Shown here: piece by piece, positions 20,101 through 28,452 of the stretch
How positions within the stretch are numbered: the stretch's first letter is position 1
Layout: the number at the start of each line of letters is the position of its first letter
DNA from: DASWDH01 sp035318505
GTDB taxonomy: Bacteria; Myxococcota_A; Polyangia; Polyangiales; Polyangiaceae
Direction of reading: 5' to 3'
Length of the DNA stretch: 64,000 nt
NCBI GenBank assembly: GCA_035318505.1
Contig: DATHEQ010000374.1
Coordinates: 1-64,000 of the forward strand
Notes under the pieces: generated by a model
Database searches by the model: none
What the model was told of the DNA's origin: nothing
What the model saw: the letters and a program-made list of their open reading frames with translations, nothing else
Program-made: the position numbers and the translations under genes

Positions 20101-20725
20101 CGGTGCTGAGCGCGACGATGACGCCGTCGAGCGGCCTTTCCGAGCGAAAACGCTTGATGGTCTCGAGAAAGGCGATCCACTCCTCGCGATCGTCGTCGTC
20201 GGTCGCGAAGCGTCCGGCGGTGTCGAGCAAGATGGCCTCTTGCGAGAACCACCAGTCGCAGTTGCGCGTGCCCGCCGTCCCTTTGATTTTTGGGGTGTTC
20301 GCGACCGGCGAGCTGAAGGCGAGCCCCGATTGCTCGAGCGCGGTGGTCTTGCCGGCGGCGGGCGGCCCTACGATGACGTACCAAGGCAGGGCGTAGAGCG
20401 CGGTCTTGCCCCCTTTTTTGGCCAGCTTGCTGCGCTTCAACGCCTCGATGGCCTGCTTCATGTTGGCCTGCAGCGCGAGCACTTCCGGGCGGCGATCGGG
20501 GCGCGCCTGGTCGGCGTGTTGGGCGGCCTGGCGCATGAGCTCGCGCTCGAGAGCGGAGGCGCGCGCTACGGCGCGCAAGCGGCGAAACACGAGCACGCCG
20601 ATGATGATGAGGATGGCGAGCGTGGTGGCGACCAGACCTACCCACCACGGCAACGGCAAGAGCAGCACCGTGAGCCAGCTGCCCGCGACGAGAAAGATGG
20701 AGAAAAGAATGGCGGCGAGCAGCAC
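17156..20725 (-). CDS. tssM: T6SS membrane complex protein TssM (IcmF)
   Basis: This encodes 1189 aa. I place the start at GTG 20725, which has GAGAAG upstream and lies just after the tssL stop; the frame open to 20821 would overlap tssL with a Pro/Cys-rich extension. Two N-terminal transmembrane helices are followed by a GTPase-like domain with Walker A GPPAAGKTTALE (about residues 119-130) and DTAGRF. A third helix (GALFLTMMLVLPAAITYL) leads to a large periplasmic domain ending in the C-terminal beta domain (SFGLRMHSVGAQVSEITF). TssM spans the envelope and binds TssJ and TssL. Walker A is intact, which is not so in all TssM proteins. Confidence 0.95.
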   Translation of the reverse strand: MLLAAILFSIFLVAGSWLTVLLLPLPWWVGLVATTLAILIIIGVLVFRRLRAVARASALERELMRQAAQHADQARPDRRPEVLALQANMKQAIEALKRSKLAKKGGKTALYALPWYVIVGPPAAGKTTALEQSGLAFSSPVANTPKIKGTAGTRNCDWWFSQEAILLDTAGRFATDDDDREEWIAFLETIKRFRSERPLDGVIVALSTADLAGASDAQLEDLAAKLRSRIDEITARLEMVVPIYVMFTKADLVAGFAEFFGDLGKQQRGQPWGATFLMDDERLSDAARACDAEFDVLVKTLHARMIERLAREPLPEVRARVLQFPIELAALRAPIAHFIEQLVQPNPYQETPILRGFYFTSGTQVGRPMDRVLASMARGFDLGPLPALGQMPQGQSVSYFVTDLFRNIVFPDRHLAVRSTSLLQRYARRQILYGAGALFLTMMLVLPAAITYLNDSDLVRATARDVDEVTRLEKAKGRGSAAVTEALGVLSERMKILEQARSGFRLPGFVGSSAAAPLYEPVRALYASRVREIVDGAVKKQIRDDVRAIGESTRADADSFQTSYETLKLYVMMASPDHLDVDWATSHLADKWARALRGEGEVAAEKLVAPSRFYVESLAADRTWVWASDESILGRARSRLSRLPFVELQYGWLLSSAEGVAPIRPEKIFYGPADQFIGARSRDVEVPGAYTAAGWDKIRGLLEGSTPRLVIEPWVIGGVMRDADEAQRMSTEQLREMYYRRYEQAWSDFLGGIVVQTPSEIRTAIEELTALSETEGPYTRLFRAISENVRLDMEPPTLAGKLLDKGKDFATAASDKVMGKDAEAPGERKVSPVERYFKSLLRFGSGDGGGGKADIASTGLSQYLGQVSNLAIALRQLAESKSQATTEFQSELARTAAGVERLLNGVDAGTRLLLEPLLMNPIRGGRQGVITTGNAILQEKWQKEVYELWSGKLAPRYPFADGAGEEVSLAEFSDFFRPTGGALWKFYDKNLTEYLDRTGNAFALKATVEAGSFRPDFLRCLSHAAEISDALYGTAPEPLVSFGLRMHSVGAQVSEITFRVDGQATVYRNEPERWVGAQWPGKGTPKAASIQVKGAGFTDETARSGDFGFFRLLAASGGLKAAGADGSLVANFSLTRPGLAAVPVDFRPAKAVHPFHADFFRRLKCPAEVLQEGSPAPTENARPRRGHGR

Positions 20726-20738
20726 GGTCTTCTCGCGT

Positions 20739-21416
20739 TCAGTGCGCCGGGGGGGCGGTCTTGGCGGGCATGGCTTGAACGGCGTCGCGAATGCTGGTGG
20801 AAAGCGACACGCGCAGCCCAATGAGCGTGGCCAGCACGACGACGGTGCATCCCGCGATGAGACCGATGAGCGCGCCGCGGTTGCCGCGCGCCTCGCGCGC
20901 GCGATCGCGCGGCAACGCGCTCGGGCTCAATTTGGCGGCCGAGGGCAAGCGCTGCACGATGCGCTCGCGCGCCGCGTCGGTGAAGCTCGCGAGCGCCGCC
21001 GCGTTGCCGCTCAAACCGAAGGCGCCGCGGAAACCGAGCGCCAGGCAGAGGTAATAGATCTCGAGGGCGCCTTCGTGGCCCCCGTGGTTCAAGAGAGCGC
21101 GCAGCCGACCGAAGAAGTTTTCTCCGGCCGTGACCTCCCGATAGAGGGTCAATTGCAACGGCTGGTTCATCCATTCCACCCGGCCGGGCCAGCTCGATTT
21201 CAAGATCTGCTCGTCGATGAAGGCGACCAGGGCGTAGCGTGCCTCGGCGATTTCTGCTTCCGGCACCCGCGCCTCTCGCGCCGCGCCGACCATGCGATCG
21301 AGAACGTCGATGATGCGCTGGCGCAAATCGTGCGGAGCGGGGAGAGCGCTCGCCACGGGGAGCTGGGTGGCGAGGATCAGCGCGGGAGCGGACGGCCAGT
21401 AGATCGCGTCGCTCAT
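20739..21416 (-). CDS. tssL: T6SS membrane complex protein TssL (DotU family)
   Basis: This encodes 225 aa. A cytoplasmic hook domain contains EARYALVAFIDEQIL and LTLYREVTAGENFFGRL, family signatures. A single C-terminal transmembrane helix (ALIGLIAGCTVVVLATLIGL) follows. It is the short form: there is no OmpA/peptidoglycan-binding extension, so cell-wall anchoring must come from another protein. It lies 7 bases after tssK and 13 bases before tssM. Confidence 0.93.
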   Translation of the reverse strand: MSDAIYWPSAPALILATQLPVASALPAPHDLRQRIIDVLDRMVGAAREARVPEAEIAEARYALVAFIDEQILKSSWPGRVEWMNQPLQLTLYREVTAGENFFGRLRALLNHGGHEGALEIYYLCLALGFRGAFGLSGNAAALASFTDAARERIVQRLPSAAKLSPSALPRDRAREARGNRGALIGLIAGCTVVVLATLIGLRVSLSTSIRDAVQAMPAKTAPPAH

Positions 21417-21423
21417 CGCTCGC

Positions 21424-22785
21424 TCAACGAAGATGCGCCGGATCGACGACGTAAATCGAAACGGTCGCCTCGCGCCAGTCCGGCTCGTTGGGCATATAGA
21501 GCGCGATGGTGAACGTCTTGGTGATCTCTTCCCAGAACGGACCTTCGCGCCGCACCCGGAAGAACAAGATGCCCGGCTTTACCGGGAGCGCCCCCGACGG
21601 CGTCCATTCGATCTCGACGCGCACGCCGTGCCGGGCTTGCTTCACCACGTCGTAGATGTGGTTCCACCCCGCCATCTTCATGACGGCGGGAAACCGTTCG
21701 CGTACGAGCGCATCGGCGAGACTCGCCTTTACCGCGACGAAGAACTCGTGCGACAGGAGCTTGGGATCGGGCACCTTGCCGATGAACATTCCGTCGGCGC
21801 GATGCTCGAGCGGAATCTCGGTGTAGTGCTGCTCGATACTGCCCGAGAGGAGCGAGAGCACGCGGGCGAACATCACCTCGAAAGCATCGCCGAGCTCGAG
21901 GTAGTTGAACTTGGGCAGGCTTCCGGGATCGGCGTCGGCGGCAAAGCTCGACAGCTGTCCGATGAGACCAGCCAAGAGCAGGTACGCCTCTTCCGGATGA
22001 ACGCGCGGCGTTTCCAGCAAATGCGTGAGCAGGGGAATGGCGCCGTTCAGCGTGTGAAGAAGCCAGAATTTACGCGTATCGGTGGCGTGGAAATCGACGC
22101 TGCCCGTCTGGCGCTGTTTGCGCTCTTGCACGAGCTGCCGCTGTCGCGCCGTGATCGCGGAAAGGACGCGGTGAAGCCCGCTGTGAAGAAAGGGAGCCGC
22201 GCTCAAGTGGAGGACGGGCGGCACGTAGTTGTCGCGCACCATGGGTTGCCCATTGGCGCGACGCACGAGCTCCGCCAGACGAATGGTGGCGAAACCGTCG
22301 TGCCGCTCGTTGCCGAAGAAGATCCGCACGTTGGGGCGCGCCGTCTCGACCTCTTGCGGCGAGCCTCCCGCGTTGACGTCGGAGGCGGTGCGCGCCGCGC
22401 GCGTGTAACGTCGCCCTGCCGTGTCTTCGCCCGCCGCGACGTTGCCCGCCGCGTCACTTTCGTGGGCGAGCGCCACGAAGATATCGAGCTTGGCGGCATC
22501 GGCGGCAAAATGCGCTTCGAAGGGGCGGGGCGCGGGGGCCGGCTCATCCGTCCCCTCGCCGCAGCGAACGCATTCGCCGTCGGGCCAAATGGCCGCGAAA
22601 CGCTTGAGGCGGAAGTTGCCCGACACGAGGGCCTGTTCATCGATTTCGAGGTCGGTGATCCCCCAGCTGTAATGAACGACCGCCGACAGCCGATCGCGCA
22701 GCAAGGCCTCGTGGTACCGATCCTGCTGCTGGAAATGGTGCTGGCTGATGAGGAGCCCTTCGGTCCAAATGGGCTTGTTCGGCAT
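21424..22785 (-). CDS. tssK: T6SS baseplate protein TssK
   Basis: This encodes 453 aa from the ATG at 22785, one base after the tssJ stop; the frame continues open upstream but that part overlaps tssJ. The start MPNKPIWTEGLLISQHHFQQQD is diagnostic (shown here in part: PIWTEGLLISQHHFQQQ). Further blocks are SAAPFLHSGLHRVLSAITARQ, whose core FLHSGLHRV is conserved, and GILFFRVRREGPFWEEI near the C-terminus. TssK links the TssEFG baseplate to the TssJLM membrane complex. Confidence 0.95.
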   Translation of the reverse strand: MPNKPIWTEGLLISQHHFQQQDRYHEALLRDRLSAVVHYSWGITDLEIDEQALVSGNFRLKRFAAIWPDGECVRCGEGTDEPAPAPRPFEAHFAADAAKLDIFVALAHESDAAGNVAAGEDTAGRRYTRAARTASDVNAGGSPQEVETARPNVRIFFGNERHDGFATIRLAELVRRANGQPMVRDNYVPPVLHLSAAPFLHSGLHRVLSAITARQRQLVQERKQRQTGSVDFHATDTRKFWLLHTLNGAIPLLTHLLETPRVHPEEAYLLLAGLIGQLSSFAADADPGSLPKFNYLELGDAFEVMFARVLSLLSGSIEQHYTEIPLEHRADGMFIGKVPDPKLLSHEFFVAVKASLADALVRERFPAVMKMAGWNHIYDVVKQARHGVRVEIEWTPSGALPVKPGILFFRVRREGPFWEEITKTFTIALYMPNEPDWREATVSIYVVDPAHLR

Positions 22786-22786
22786 C

Positions 22787-23389
22787 TCAGTTGCCCTTCG
22801 CGCCTTCTCTTCCACGATCGGAGGGCGGCGGCTCGGCCGAGGGGGTTTCCCCTCCCCGCCCCTGCCCGTCCTCGATTTGCATACGGTCCACCCACACCGA
22901 TAGATGCGGTTCGCTCGGTGGGCAGGGGCCCTCTTCTTTGGGCGCCGCGAGCTCGTAGGTGAGAAACCAGCTCTTGCCTTGAGGCTCGCGAAAGAGCGCA
23001 ACCGCGGCGAGGTTCTGTGCCTCGGGGCTGCGCGTCACCTTGACGGATTTCGTCTCACCCGGAAAAAGCGTGTACTCGTCGACCTTGACGAGGTCCGTCG
23101 CCAGAGTGGCGGCGTCGTTTTGCCAAACATCCTCGAACTTTGCGCTTTGGAGACGCGCGTCGCTCTTCAGCTGATAGAGGCGAACCTGCACGGGGCGGCC
23201 CTGACCCGCGCTGGCATTGACGCGATCGCTGGCGATGATCGTCAAAACGGGGTTCGGCAGCGTACACGCGGCTTGCGGTTCTTTGGCGGCGGGCGCGCGC
23301 GACGAGCAGCTCACCGGCCAGGCCCCGAGCACGAGCAGCGCCACGAACGTGGGCAGACTTAACAGTTGAGCCCTTACTCCGCGTTCCAT
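22787..23389 (-). CDS. tssJ: T6SS outer-membrane lipoprotein TssJ
   Basis: This encodes 200 aa. The signal peptide ends LGAWPVSCSS; the lipobox is imperfect but the cysteine position fits. The body has the TssJ pattern: ASDRVNASAGQGRPVQVRLYQL, quoted by its core RVNASAGQGRPVQVRLYQL, then DEYTLFPGETKSVKV. It ends in a Pro/Gly-rich hydrophilic tail of about 35 aa beyond the family fold. It is first in the leftward T6SS operon, and the 238 bases up to hcp must hold its promoter. Confidence 0.88.
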   Translation of the reverse strand: MERGVRAQLLSLPTFVALLVLGAWPVSCSSRAPAAKEPQAACTLPNPVLTIIASDRVNASAGQGRPVQVRLYQLKSDARLQSAKFEDVWQNDAATLATDLVKVDEYTLFPGETKSVKVTRSPEAQNLAAVALFREPQGKSWFLTYELAAPKEEGPCPPSEPHLSVWVDRMQIEDGQGRGGETPSAEPPPSDRGREGAKGN

Positions 23390-23462
23390 CGACGCCTAGC
23401 TTATACACCGATCGAGATCGACTGCCGTCAAAGACTGAAGCTTTACAACCGAGCATCGTTCC

Positions 23463-23491
23463 TTGACCGAACGGCGTCTTCATTCTACGAA
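23463..23491 (+). promoter_or_regulatory. Weak candidate promoter for hcp
   Basis: In the 238-base divergent gap between tssJ and hcp, TTGACC (23463-23468) is followed after 17 bases by TACGAA (23486-23491), a fair -35 with a poor -10. A direct repeat CTTCGACC occurs at 23561 and 23574. No sigma54 -24/-12 pair (GG-N10-GC) was found on reading the gap. Confidence 0.3.
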
Positions 23492-23627
23492 CGAAAGTGA
23501 TCACGCAAAGGCATCTTACGTCGCCAGGTCGGTTGCGTAAGGCGCATGGTTGTGGGTCTACTTCGACCAAGTTCTTCGACCCAAGGTGCCGGCGTGCTGG
23601 CGGTGCCTCTTTCCAAAGGAGTGAGCA

Positions 23628-24113
23628 ATGGCCGTCGACATGTTCATCAAGATTGGCGACGTTAAGGGCGAATCCACCGACGACAAGCACAAGGGTGAGA
23701 TCGACGTGCTGTCGTGGAGCTGGGGCGCCTCACAGGCGGGTACGTCGGGCATCGGCGGCGGCGGCGGCGCGGGCAAAGTCCAGCTGCAGGACCTGACGAT
23801 CACGAAGTACATCGACAAGGGTAGCCCCACACTTTTCAAAATGTGCTGCGACGGCACCCACATCGCGAGCAGCATTCTCACGGTGCGCAAAGCCGGCGGC
23901 AGCGCGCTCGAGTACCTCAAGATCACGCTCGACACGGCCATCGTGACTTCGATCACGACCGGCGGTAGCGGCGGCCAAGACAGGCTCACCGAGAACATCA
24001 CGCTCAACTTCGCCAAGATCAAAATGGAGTACACGCCCCAGACTGGCAAAGGCGCGGGCGAGGCCAGCGTCACCCAGGGCTGGGACGTCGCGGCCAACAA
24101 GGCGTGGCAGTAA
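23628..24113 (+). CDS. hcp: T6SS tube protein Hcp (TssD)
   Basis: This encodes 161 aa, with AAAGGAG ideally placed before the ATG. It is a standard Hcp with no C-terminal extension: MAVDMFIKIGDVKGES, then IDVLSWSWGASQAG, QLQDLTITKYIDKGSP, and TLNFAKIKMEYTPQ. Hcp forms the hexameric tube rings expelled by the contracting sheath and can also carry small effectors. It stands alone, divergent from tssJ and convergent with the transglycosylase gene, which would allow separate, stronger expression as is common for hcp. Confidence 0.97.
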   Translation: MAVDMFIKIGDVKGESTDDKHKGEIDVLSWSWGASQAGTSGIGGGGGAGKVQLQDLTITKYIDKGSPTLFKMCCDGTHIASSILTVRKAGGSALEYLKITLDTAIVTSITTGGSGGQDRLTENITLNFAKIKMEYTPQTGKGAGEASVTQGWDVAANKAWQ

Positions 24114-24123
24114 GGCGCAGCCC

Positions 24124-26592
24124 CTAGGGGGTGGGGGACGAGCGTGCGGCGGCTGCTCCGAGCCTCCTCCTGCACTCGTCCTTCATCTCCGGCGTAAAGC
24201 GCTGCTTGCCCCAGTCGAACGTATCGGGCACGCACTGATCCTCGTACGCTCCCTGCGCGCGCAGGTCGTCGAGCGCGTCGCGCGCCTGCCACACCGTGTC
24301 GTGCGGCACTTGAACGATGAAGCGCTGCCCGGGGATGGTGGGAATCACGTCGGCCTTGAGGTCGAGGTTGATCGCTCGAATTTGGTTGACGCTCGTGGCC
24401 GCCGCCCGCGCGATCAGCCCGAGCCGGGTGCCGGGGGGCGCATCGAGATCGCCCGTGACTTCGGGGGCGCGCATCTGCGTTCCGGCGAACTTGAGCTTCT
24501 GGAGGTTCTCCAGAATGAGGGCGAACGCCTCGATGATGGGCACGTAGTTGGACGTCTCGCTCGGCAAGAGATCGGCGTCGAGCAGGTCCCAGAATCCCAC
24601 GTCACCGCCGGCGTGGTGCATGCGCGCGTGAAGGCCGTAAGGCCCCATGTTGTACGCCGCAAAAGCGAGGTCCCACGAACCGAACTTGGCATAGAGATCG
24701 GCCAAAAAATGAATGGCCGCCTCGGTCGATTTGACGGGGCTGTGGCGCTCGTCGAGCACGTCCTCCGTGATGTGCAAGTGATACGCCCTGCCCGACTCGG
24801 GCATGAACTGCCAGAGCCCCTCGGCGCCGACCGGTGAACGGATGGTCGGGTTGCACGCGCTCTCCGCGAACACGACGGCGAGAATGCTGGGCGGAAGATC
24901 GTAGCGAATGAGCGTCGCTTGAATGTGATCGCGGTAGGCGCCGCAGCGAAAAAGCATCTGCTGGAATTGCTCGCGTCCGGTCTGCGTGTCGGTATACCGC
25001 TCGAAGATGCGCTGCACGCGGACGTCATCGGCGACGGGGATGGACGGCATGCGTAGCCCGGCGAGCCAGCGCGATCGCACGGTGTTGCCCTGCGCTGGAG
25101 GTTTTCGGGGCGCGATCTTGCCGCGGCCAACGCCGGTCTCCTCGCCGGCGCGGTAAAGAATGGCGCAGGCCGCTGCGCTGCCCTCGCACTTTCCCGTCTC
25201 GAGCAGCTTGGCTTGCAGCGCGGCTTGATGGTCGACCCACGCTTTTAACTCCGGCGACTCTTTGGTGCCGCGGCCATGCGCTTTCTGCCGAATGTCTTCC
25301 AAGGCTTCGTCGGTCGAGGTGCGCGCTTTGGGCGCGGGCGAGCCGGGGGCCGTCGCGCCGCTCGAGGCAATGAGCGCCGAACTCGCACTGCTCGCGCCCG
25401 ACGCGACGGCGCGCGGTGTTCTGTCGGCCGACGAACGAAAGCGATTCCAGGAAAGAACGACGACGAGCGTGACCACACCGGCGACCAACGCCGCGAGCAC
25501 CCCGAGCCACCACGGGAATGACGACCCCGGGACGTCCCGCCGTCGCAAACCTTTGACGGCGTTGCTGTCGCGCCGGCCTCGAGCGGACGAGTCGTGCTTC
25601 GGGCTCATCCGCCCGAACAGGTTGGCCATCTCGCCGTCCGGCGCCGAAGGACGCGCTTCGCCGGCGTTCGGCAGGGGGGGCAAACTGTTGGAGAGAAACC
25701 GCGGGTGCGGCGCGTCGGGCGATCTCGGCGCGCTCGACGCTCCTGGGCGCGACCACCCCGGCGGCGTGGGCGCGTGCGGTGCGCCGGAGCCCAATGCCGG
25801 CAGTGCGGCGGGCGGCGCTGGTGGAGGATTCGAAAACCCACGGAGCCCGAGGATGGGCGATTGTGCGGCCGCGGGCGGCGGAGCTGACGGTCCGCGCGGC
25901 GGTTCCCGGGGGGGCGGCTCCGGCGCCGCTGGATGTCCGAACGCACGGAGCCGAAACATGGTGCGCACCGCCAGATTGGGTCGAGCGCGATCGGTGGGCG
26001 CCGGCGGTTCCGGCGAGGCAAACCGGTCGATCGGCGGTGCTGCGTCGGGTGCCCGGACCCCGGGCGGCGGCGGCAGAGGACTCACGATGCGCGGCGGTTC
26101 AGGCGCGGCCGACCCTTCCGCGCGGCTGCCCGCGAAACCGCGACGCATCGCCGGATGTACCGTGAGCATCGGAGGCGGCGCCAGCGACGAGGGAGCCGCT
26201 CCCTCCGAGGCGGCCGGGCCCGGTCCCTCGAGTGCGCGATCCACGAGCGCGCGATCGGCGGGGGGTAGCTCCTCTTTAGCCTGCCAGGCAAGCTCGGAAA
26301 GGTCTTTCAGAGCGCCGCTCAAGGGCCCAACATCGAGCCCGCCGCCGCCGGCTTCGAGCGCGGCCATGCAACGGGAAAGATGGTGGGCCACGCCGCCAAA
26401 ACCGACCGCGCGGGACCGCGCCTCGAGGTCGCCCGTCCAATGCCGGACCTGGGCCAGGTCGTCTTTCGAGCCGCCCCGCGAGCTCCGCCGGACCTCCCAG
26501 TGCGCCAGGTAGCGCCCCAGCTCGGCAACGAGCTTCGCGCGCTCGTGCCCAGGCGGGAACCAGCCCCCCCCAACGCCGACTGGGTCGCTCAC
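24124..26592 (-). CDS. Membrane-anchored lytic transglycosylase (SLT + LysM-like) within the T6SS cluster
   Basis: This encodes 822 aa. Residues 1-120 form a helical, presumably cytoplasmic domain I do not recognise (HERAKLVAELGRYLAHWEV...). A Pro/Ala-rich linker follows to about 345, then one transmembrane helix (WWLGVLAALVAGVVTLVVVL, about 357-378). The periplasmic part has a family 1-type lytic transglycosylase domain: catalytic Glu577 in FAESACNP, then SPVGAEGLWQFMPESGRAY and AAYNMGPYGLHA. A LysM-like C-terminus (IARAAATSVNQIRAINLDL) follows. It should cleave peptidoglycan. Its place between hcp and tssA suggests it opens the wall for the TssJLM complex. The long cytoplasmic N-terminal part is unusual for this enzyme class. 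Confidence 0.85.
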   Translation of the reverse strand: MSDPVGVGGGWFPPGHERAKLVAELGRYLAHWEVRRSSRGGSKDDLAQVRHWTGDLEARSRAVGFGGVAHHLSRCMAALEAGGGGLDVGPLSGALKDLSELAWQAKEELPPADRALVDRALEGPGPAASEGAAPSSLAPPPMLTVHPAMRRGFAGSRAEGSAAPEPPRIVSPLPPPPGVRAPDAAPPIDRFASPEPPAPTDRARPNLAVRTMFRLRAFGHPAAPEPPPREPPRGPSAPPPAAAQSPILGLRGFSNPPPAPPAALPALGSGAPHAPTPPGWSRPGASSAPRSPDAPHPRFLSNSLPPLPNAGEARPSAPDGEMANLFGRMSPKHDSSARGRRDSNAVKGLRRRDVPGSSFPWWLGVLAALVAGVVTLVVVLSWNRFRSSADRTPRAVASGASSASSALIASSGATAPGSPAPKARTSTDEALEDIRQKAHGRGTKESPELKAWVDHQAALQAKLLETGKCEGSAAACAILYRAGEETGVGRGKIAPRKPPAQGNTVRSRWLAGLRMPSIPVADDVRVQRIFERYTDTQTGREQFQQMLFRCGAYRDHIQATLIRYDLPPSILAVVFAESACNPTIRSPVGAEGLWQFMPESGRAYHLHITEDVLDERHSPVKSTEAAIHFLADLYAKFGSWDLAFAAYNMGPYGLHARMHHAGGDVGFWDLLDADLLPSETSNYVPIIEAFALILENLQKLKFAGTQMRAPEVTGDLDAPPGTRLGLIARAAATSVNQIRAINLDLKADVIPTIPGQRFIVQVPHDTVWQARDALDDLRAQGAYEDQCVPDTFDWGKQRFTPEMKDECRRRLGAAAARSSPTP

Positions 26593-26636
26593 GACTGTGA
26601 ATTAGCACGAACACGGCGAGTGCCCGCAGAAAGGGC

Positions 26637-26662
26637 CCCAAAACGGGGCAAAACGGGGTGAA
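26637..26662 (+). repeat. Short tandem repeat AAAACGGGG upstream of tssA
   Basis: The nine-base unit AAAACGGGG occurs twice in a row from 26641, preceded by CCCC. It lies in the 262-base divergent gap between the transglycosylase gene and tssA and could be a regulator site. No protein is predicted to bind it. Confidence 0.4.
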
Positions 26663-26687
26663 AAGGACCTTCAGTTAACAACGGGGA

Positions 26688-26723
26688 TTGACAGTTGACA
26701 AAGGGGCCGCTTTCTAATCTATG
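26688..26723 (+). promoter_or_regulatory. Candidate sigma70 promoter for the tssA-H operon
   Basis: Two perfect -35 boxes, TTGACA at 26688 and TTGACA at 26695, lie seven bases apart. The second is followed after 17 bases by TCTATG (26718-26723), a moderate -10. Transcription would begin near 26730, about 125 bases before the tssA ATG at 26855. Confidence 0.45.
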
Positions 26724-26854
26724 GTCGAGGTTCCGGACACCGAAGAAACCTGAGTGCCACCCGTGAGCCGACTGGCGCTGACCCTTGTGCGCTCGCTCCG
26801 GGCGCTCCGGGATAGAAGCCTGGCCCACGGGGGGCGGCCTTGGAAGCGACACCC

Positions 26855-27886
26855 ATGCCGTTGATCGACACGGAGAACCTCCTCCAGCCCATCGCCGGCG
26901 ATGAGCCAACCGGCACGAATCTAGAGTACGACCCCGCTTTCGCAGCGCTCGAGCGCATCGCCCAGGGCAAGCCCGAGCAACAGATGGGCGAAACCATCGT
27001 CCCCGGTGAGCCGCCCGACTGGAAAGCAGTTCACGACCAGGCCGCGACGCTGCTCGGACGCAGCAAGGATCTTCGCATCGTCAGCCACTTGGTGCGGGCC
27101 CTTTTGCACCGGAGCGGGTTCATCGGGCTCTCGGAAGGTCTCTCCGTCATGTGCGGGCTGCTCGAGCGCTATTGGGCGCCTCTGCATCCGCGACTCGATC
27201 CCGACGACCAGCACGATCCCACCATCCGCATCAGTGCGCTGGCGCTCCTTTCCGACCCGTCGCTCTTGATCGCGCTGCGCTCGGCGCCGCTCATCGCGTC
27301 GCGCACGTTCGGTGCCATCAGCCTGCGCGACATCGCGGTGGCCTCGGGCGAAATCGCAGCGGCCGCCGAAGCGCCGAAGATGGAGACGACCACCATCGAA
27401 GCGGCTTTCCAAGACGTCACCGACGAGGCGCTCGAGGCGACTGCGACGGCCATCACCCGCGCCTTCGAGCACCTTCGCCGCATCGAGGCGGTCTTCACCG
27501 GCTCGGCGGGTGTGGCAGGGCCCGACGTGACGGGCCTCACCCAGATTTTGAATCAAGCGAACCGCGCGGTGGGTCCCCGTCTCGAGCGGCGCAAAGCGGC
27601 GGCGGCGGCCATGGCGGCCGGCGCCGCGGGCGAAACCACCGTGCACGCCAACGGAACGGGGGCACGCATGGCGGTGAGTGGCGAGATCACCTCGCGCGAG
27701 GACGTTGTACGGGCCCTCGACAAGATCTGCGACTACTATGCCCGCCATGAACCATCGAGCCCGCTGCCCCTTCTTTTGCAAAGGTGCAAGCGTCTCGCGA
27801 CCATGAGCTTCATCGAGATCGTGCGCGAAATGGTCCCCGACGGCTTGTCGCAGATCGAGATCATCGCCGGCAAGCGCGAGGGGTGA
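26855..27886 (+). CDS. tssA: T6SS cap/assembly protein TssA
   Basis: This encodes 343 aa from the ATG at 26855, chosen because GGAAG lies upstream; an in-frame TTG at 26840 is less likely. The ImpA N-terminal domain spans about residues 8-115 (LLQPIAGDEPTGTNLEYD, LRIVSHLVRALL, LLERYWAPLHPRLDPDD). The C-terminal segment SREDVVRALDKICDYYARHEP followed by SSPLPLLLQRCKRL is the conserved end of the short TssA type. TssA coordinates baseplate docking and tail polymerisation. It begins the rightward operon. Confidence 0.92.
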   Translation: MPLIDTENLLQPIAGDEPTGTNLEYDPAFAALERIAQGKPEQQMGETIVPGEPPDWKAVHDQAATLLGRSKDLRIVSHLVRALLHRSGFIGLSEGLSVMCGLLERYWAPLHPRLDPDDQHDPTIRISALALLSDPSLLIALRSAPLIASRTFGAISLRDIAVASGEIAAAAEAPKMETTTIEAAFQDVTDEALEATATAITRAFEHLRRIEAVFTGSAGVAGPDVTGLTQILNQANRAVGPRLERRKAAAAAMAAGAAGETTVHANGTGARMAVSGEITSREDVVRALDKICDYYARHEPSSPLPLLLQRCKRLATMSFIEIVREMVPDGLSQIEIIAGKREG

Positions 27887-27947
27887 CGAAGGTGCAACCG
27901 ATCCAGGGGTTTTGCGTTTGCAGCGTAACTAAGGAGGCAGTCAGCCA

Positions 27948-28448
27948 ATGAGCCAAAAGTTCATCGCCCGCAACCGGGCACCGCGCGTCCAGATCGAGTA
28001 CGACGTCGAGCTCTACGGCGCGGAAAAGAAAGTCCAACTGCCGTTCGTGATGGGCGTGATGTCGGACTTGTCCGGCAATCCCGCCAAACCGCTTCCGGCC
28101 GTGGCCGAACGAAAATTCGTCGAGATCTCCGTCGACAATTTCGACGACCGGTTGAAGGCCATGGAGCCGCGGGTCGCCATCGAGGTCCCCAACAAGCTCA
28201 CCGGCGACGGCAATCTCAAAGTCGACATGACGTTCGAGACACTGGCCGACTTCGGGCCCGGCGCGGTCGCCAAGAAGGTGCCGGCGCTGCAGAAGCTGCT
28301 CGAAGCGCGCACCCAACTCGCCAACCTCATCACGTACATGGACGGCAAGACGGGCGCCGAGGAGCTCATCGCCAAGGTCCTGAACGACAAGGGGCTGATG
28401 TCGTCGCTTGCTTCCGCCCCCAACCCCGACGCCAAGAAGAGCGAGTGA
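27948..28448 (+). CDS. tssB: T6SS sheath small subunit TssB (VipA)
   Basis: This encodes 166 aa with AAGGAGG upstream of the ATG. It has the standard TssB start (RNRAPRVQIEYDVE), the VMGVMSDLSGNP block, and the C-terminal helices LLEARTQLANLITYMDGK. It pairs with TssC to form the contractile sheath. It lies 61 bases after tssA and 4 bases before tssC. Confidence 0.97.
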   Translation: MSQKFIARNRAPRVQIEYDVELYGAEKKVQLPFVMGVMSDLSGNPAKPLPAVAERKFVEISVDNFDDRLKAMEPRVAIEVPNKLTGDGNLKVDMTFETLADFGPGAVAKKVPALQKLLEARTQLANLITYMDGKTGAEELIAKVLNDKGLMSSLASAPNPDAKKSE

Positions 28449-28452
28449 CGCC

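Noticed and set aside
23390..23627. Sigma54 promoter for hcp
   Set aside because: No GG-N10-GC pair with the right flanks was found on reading the gap.
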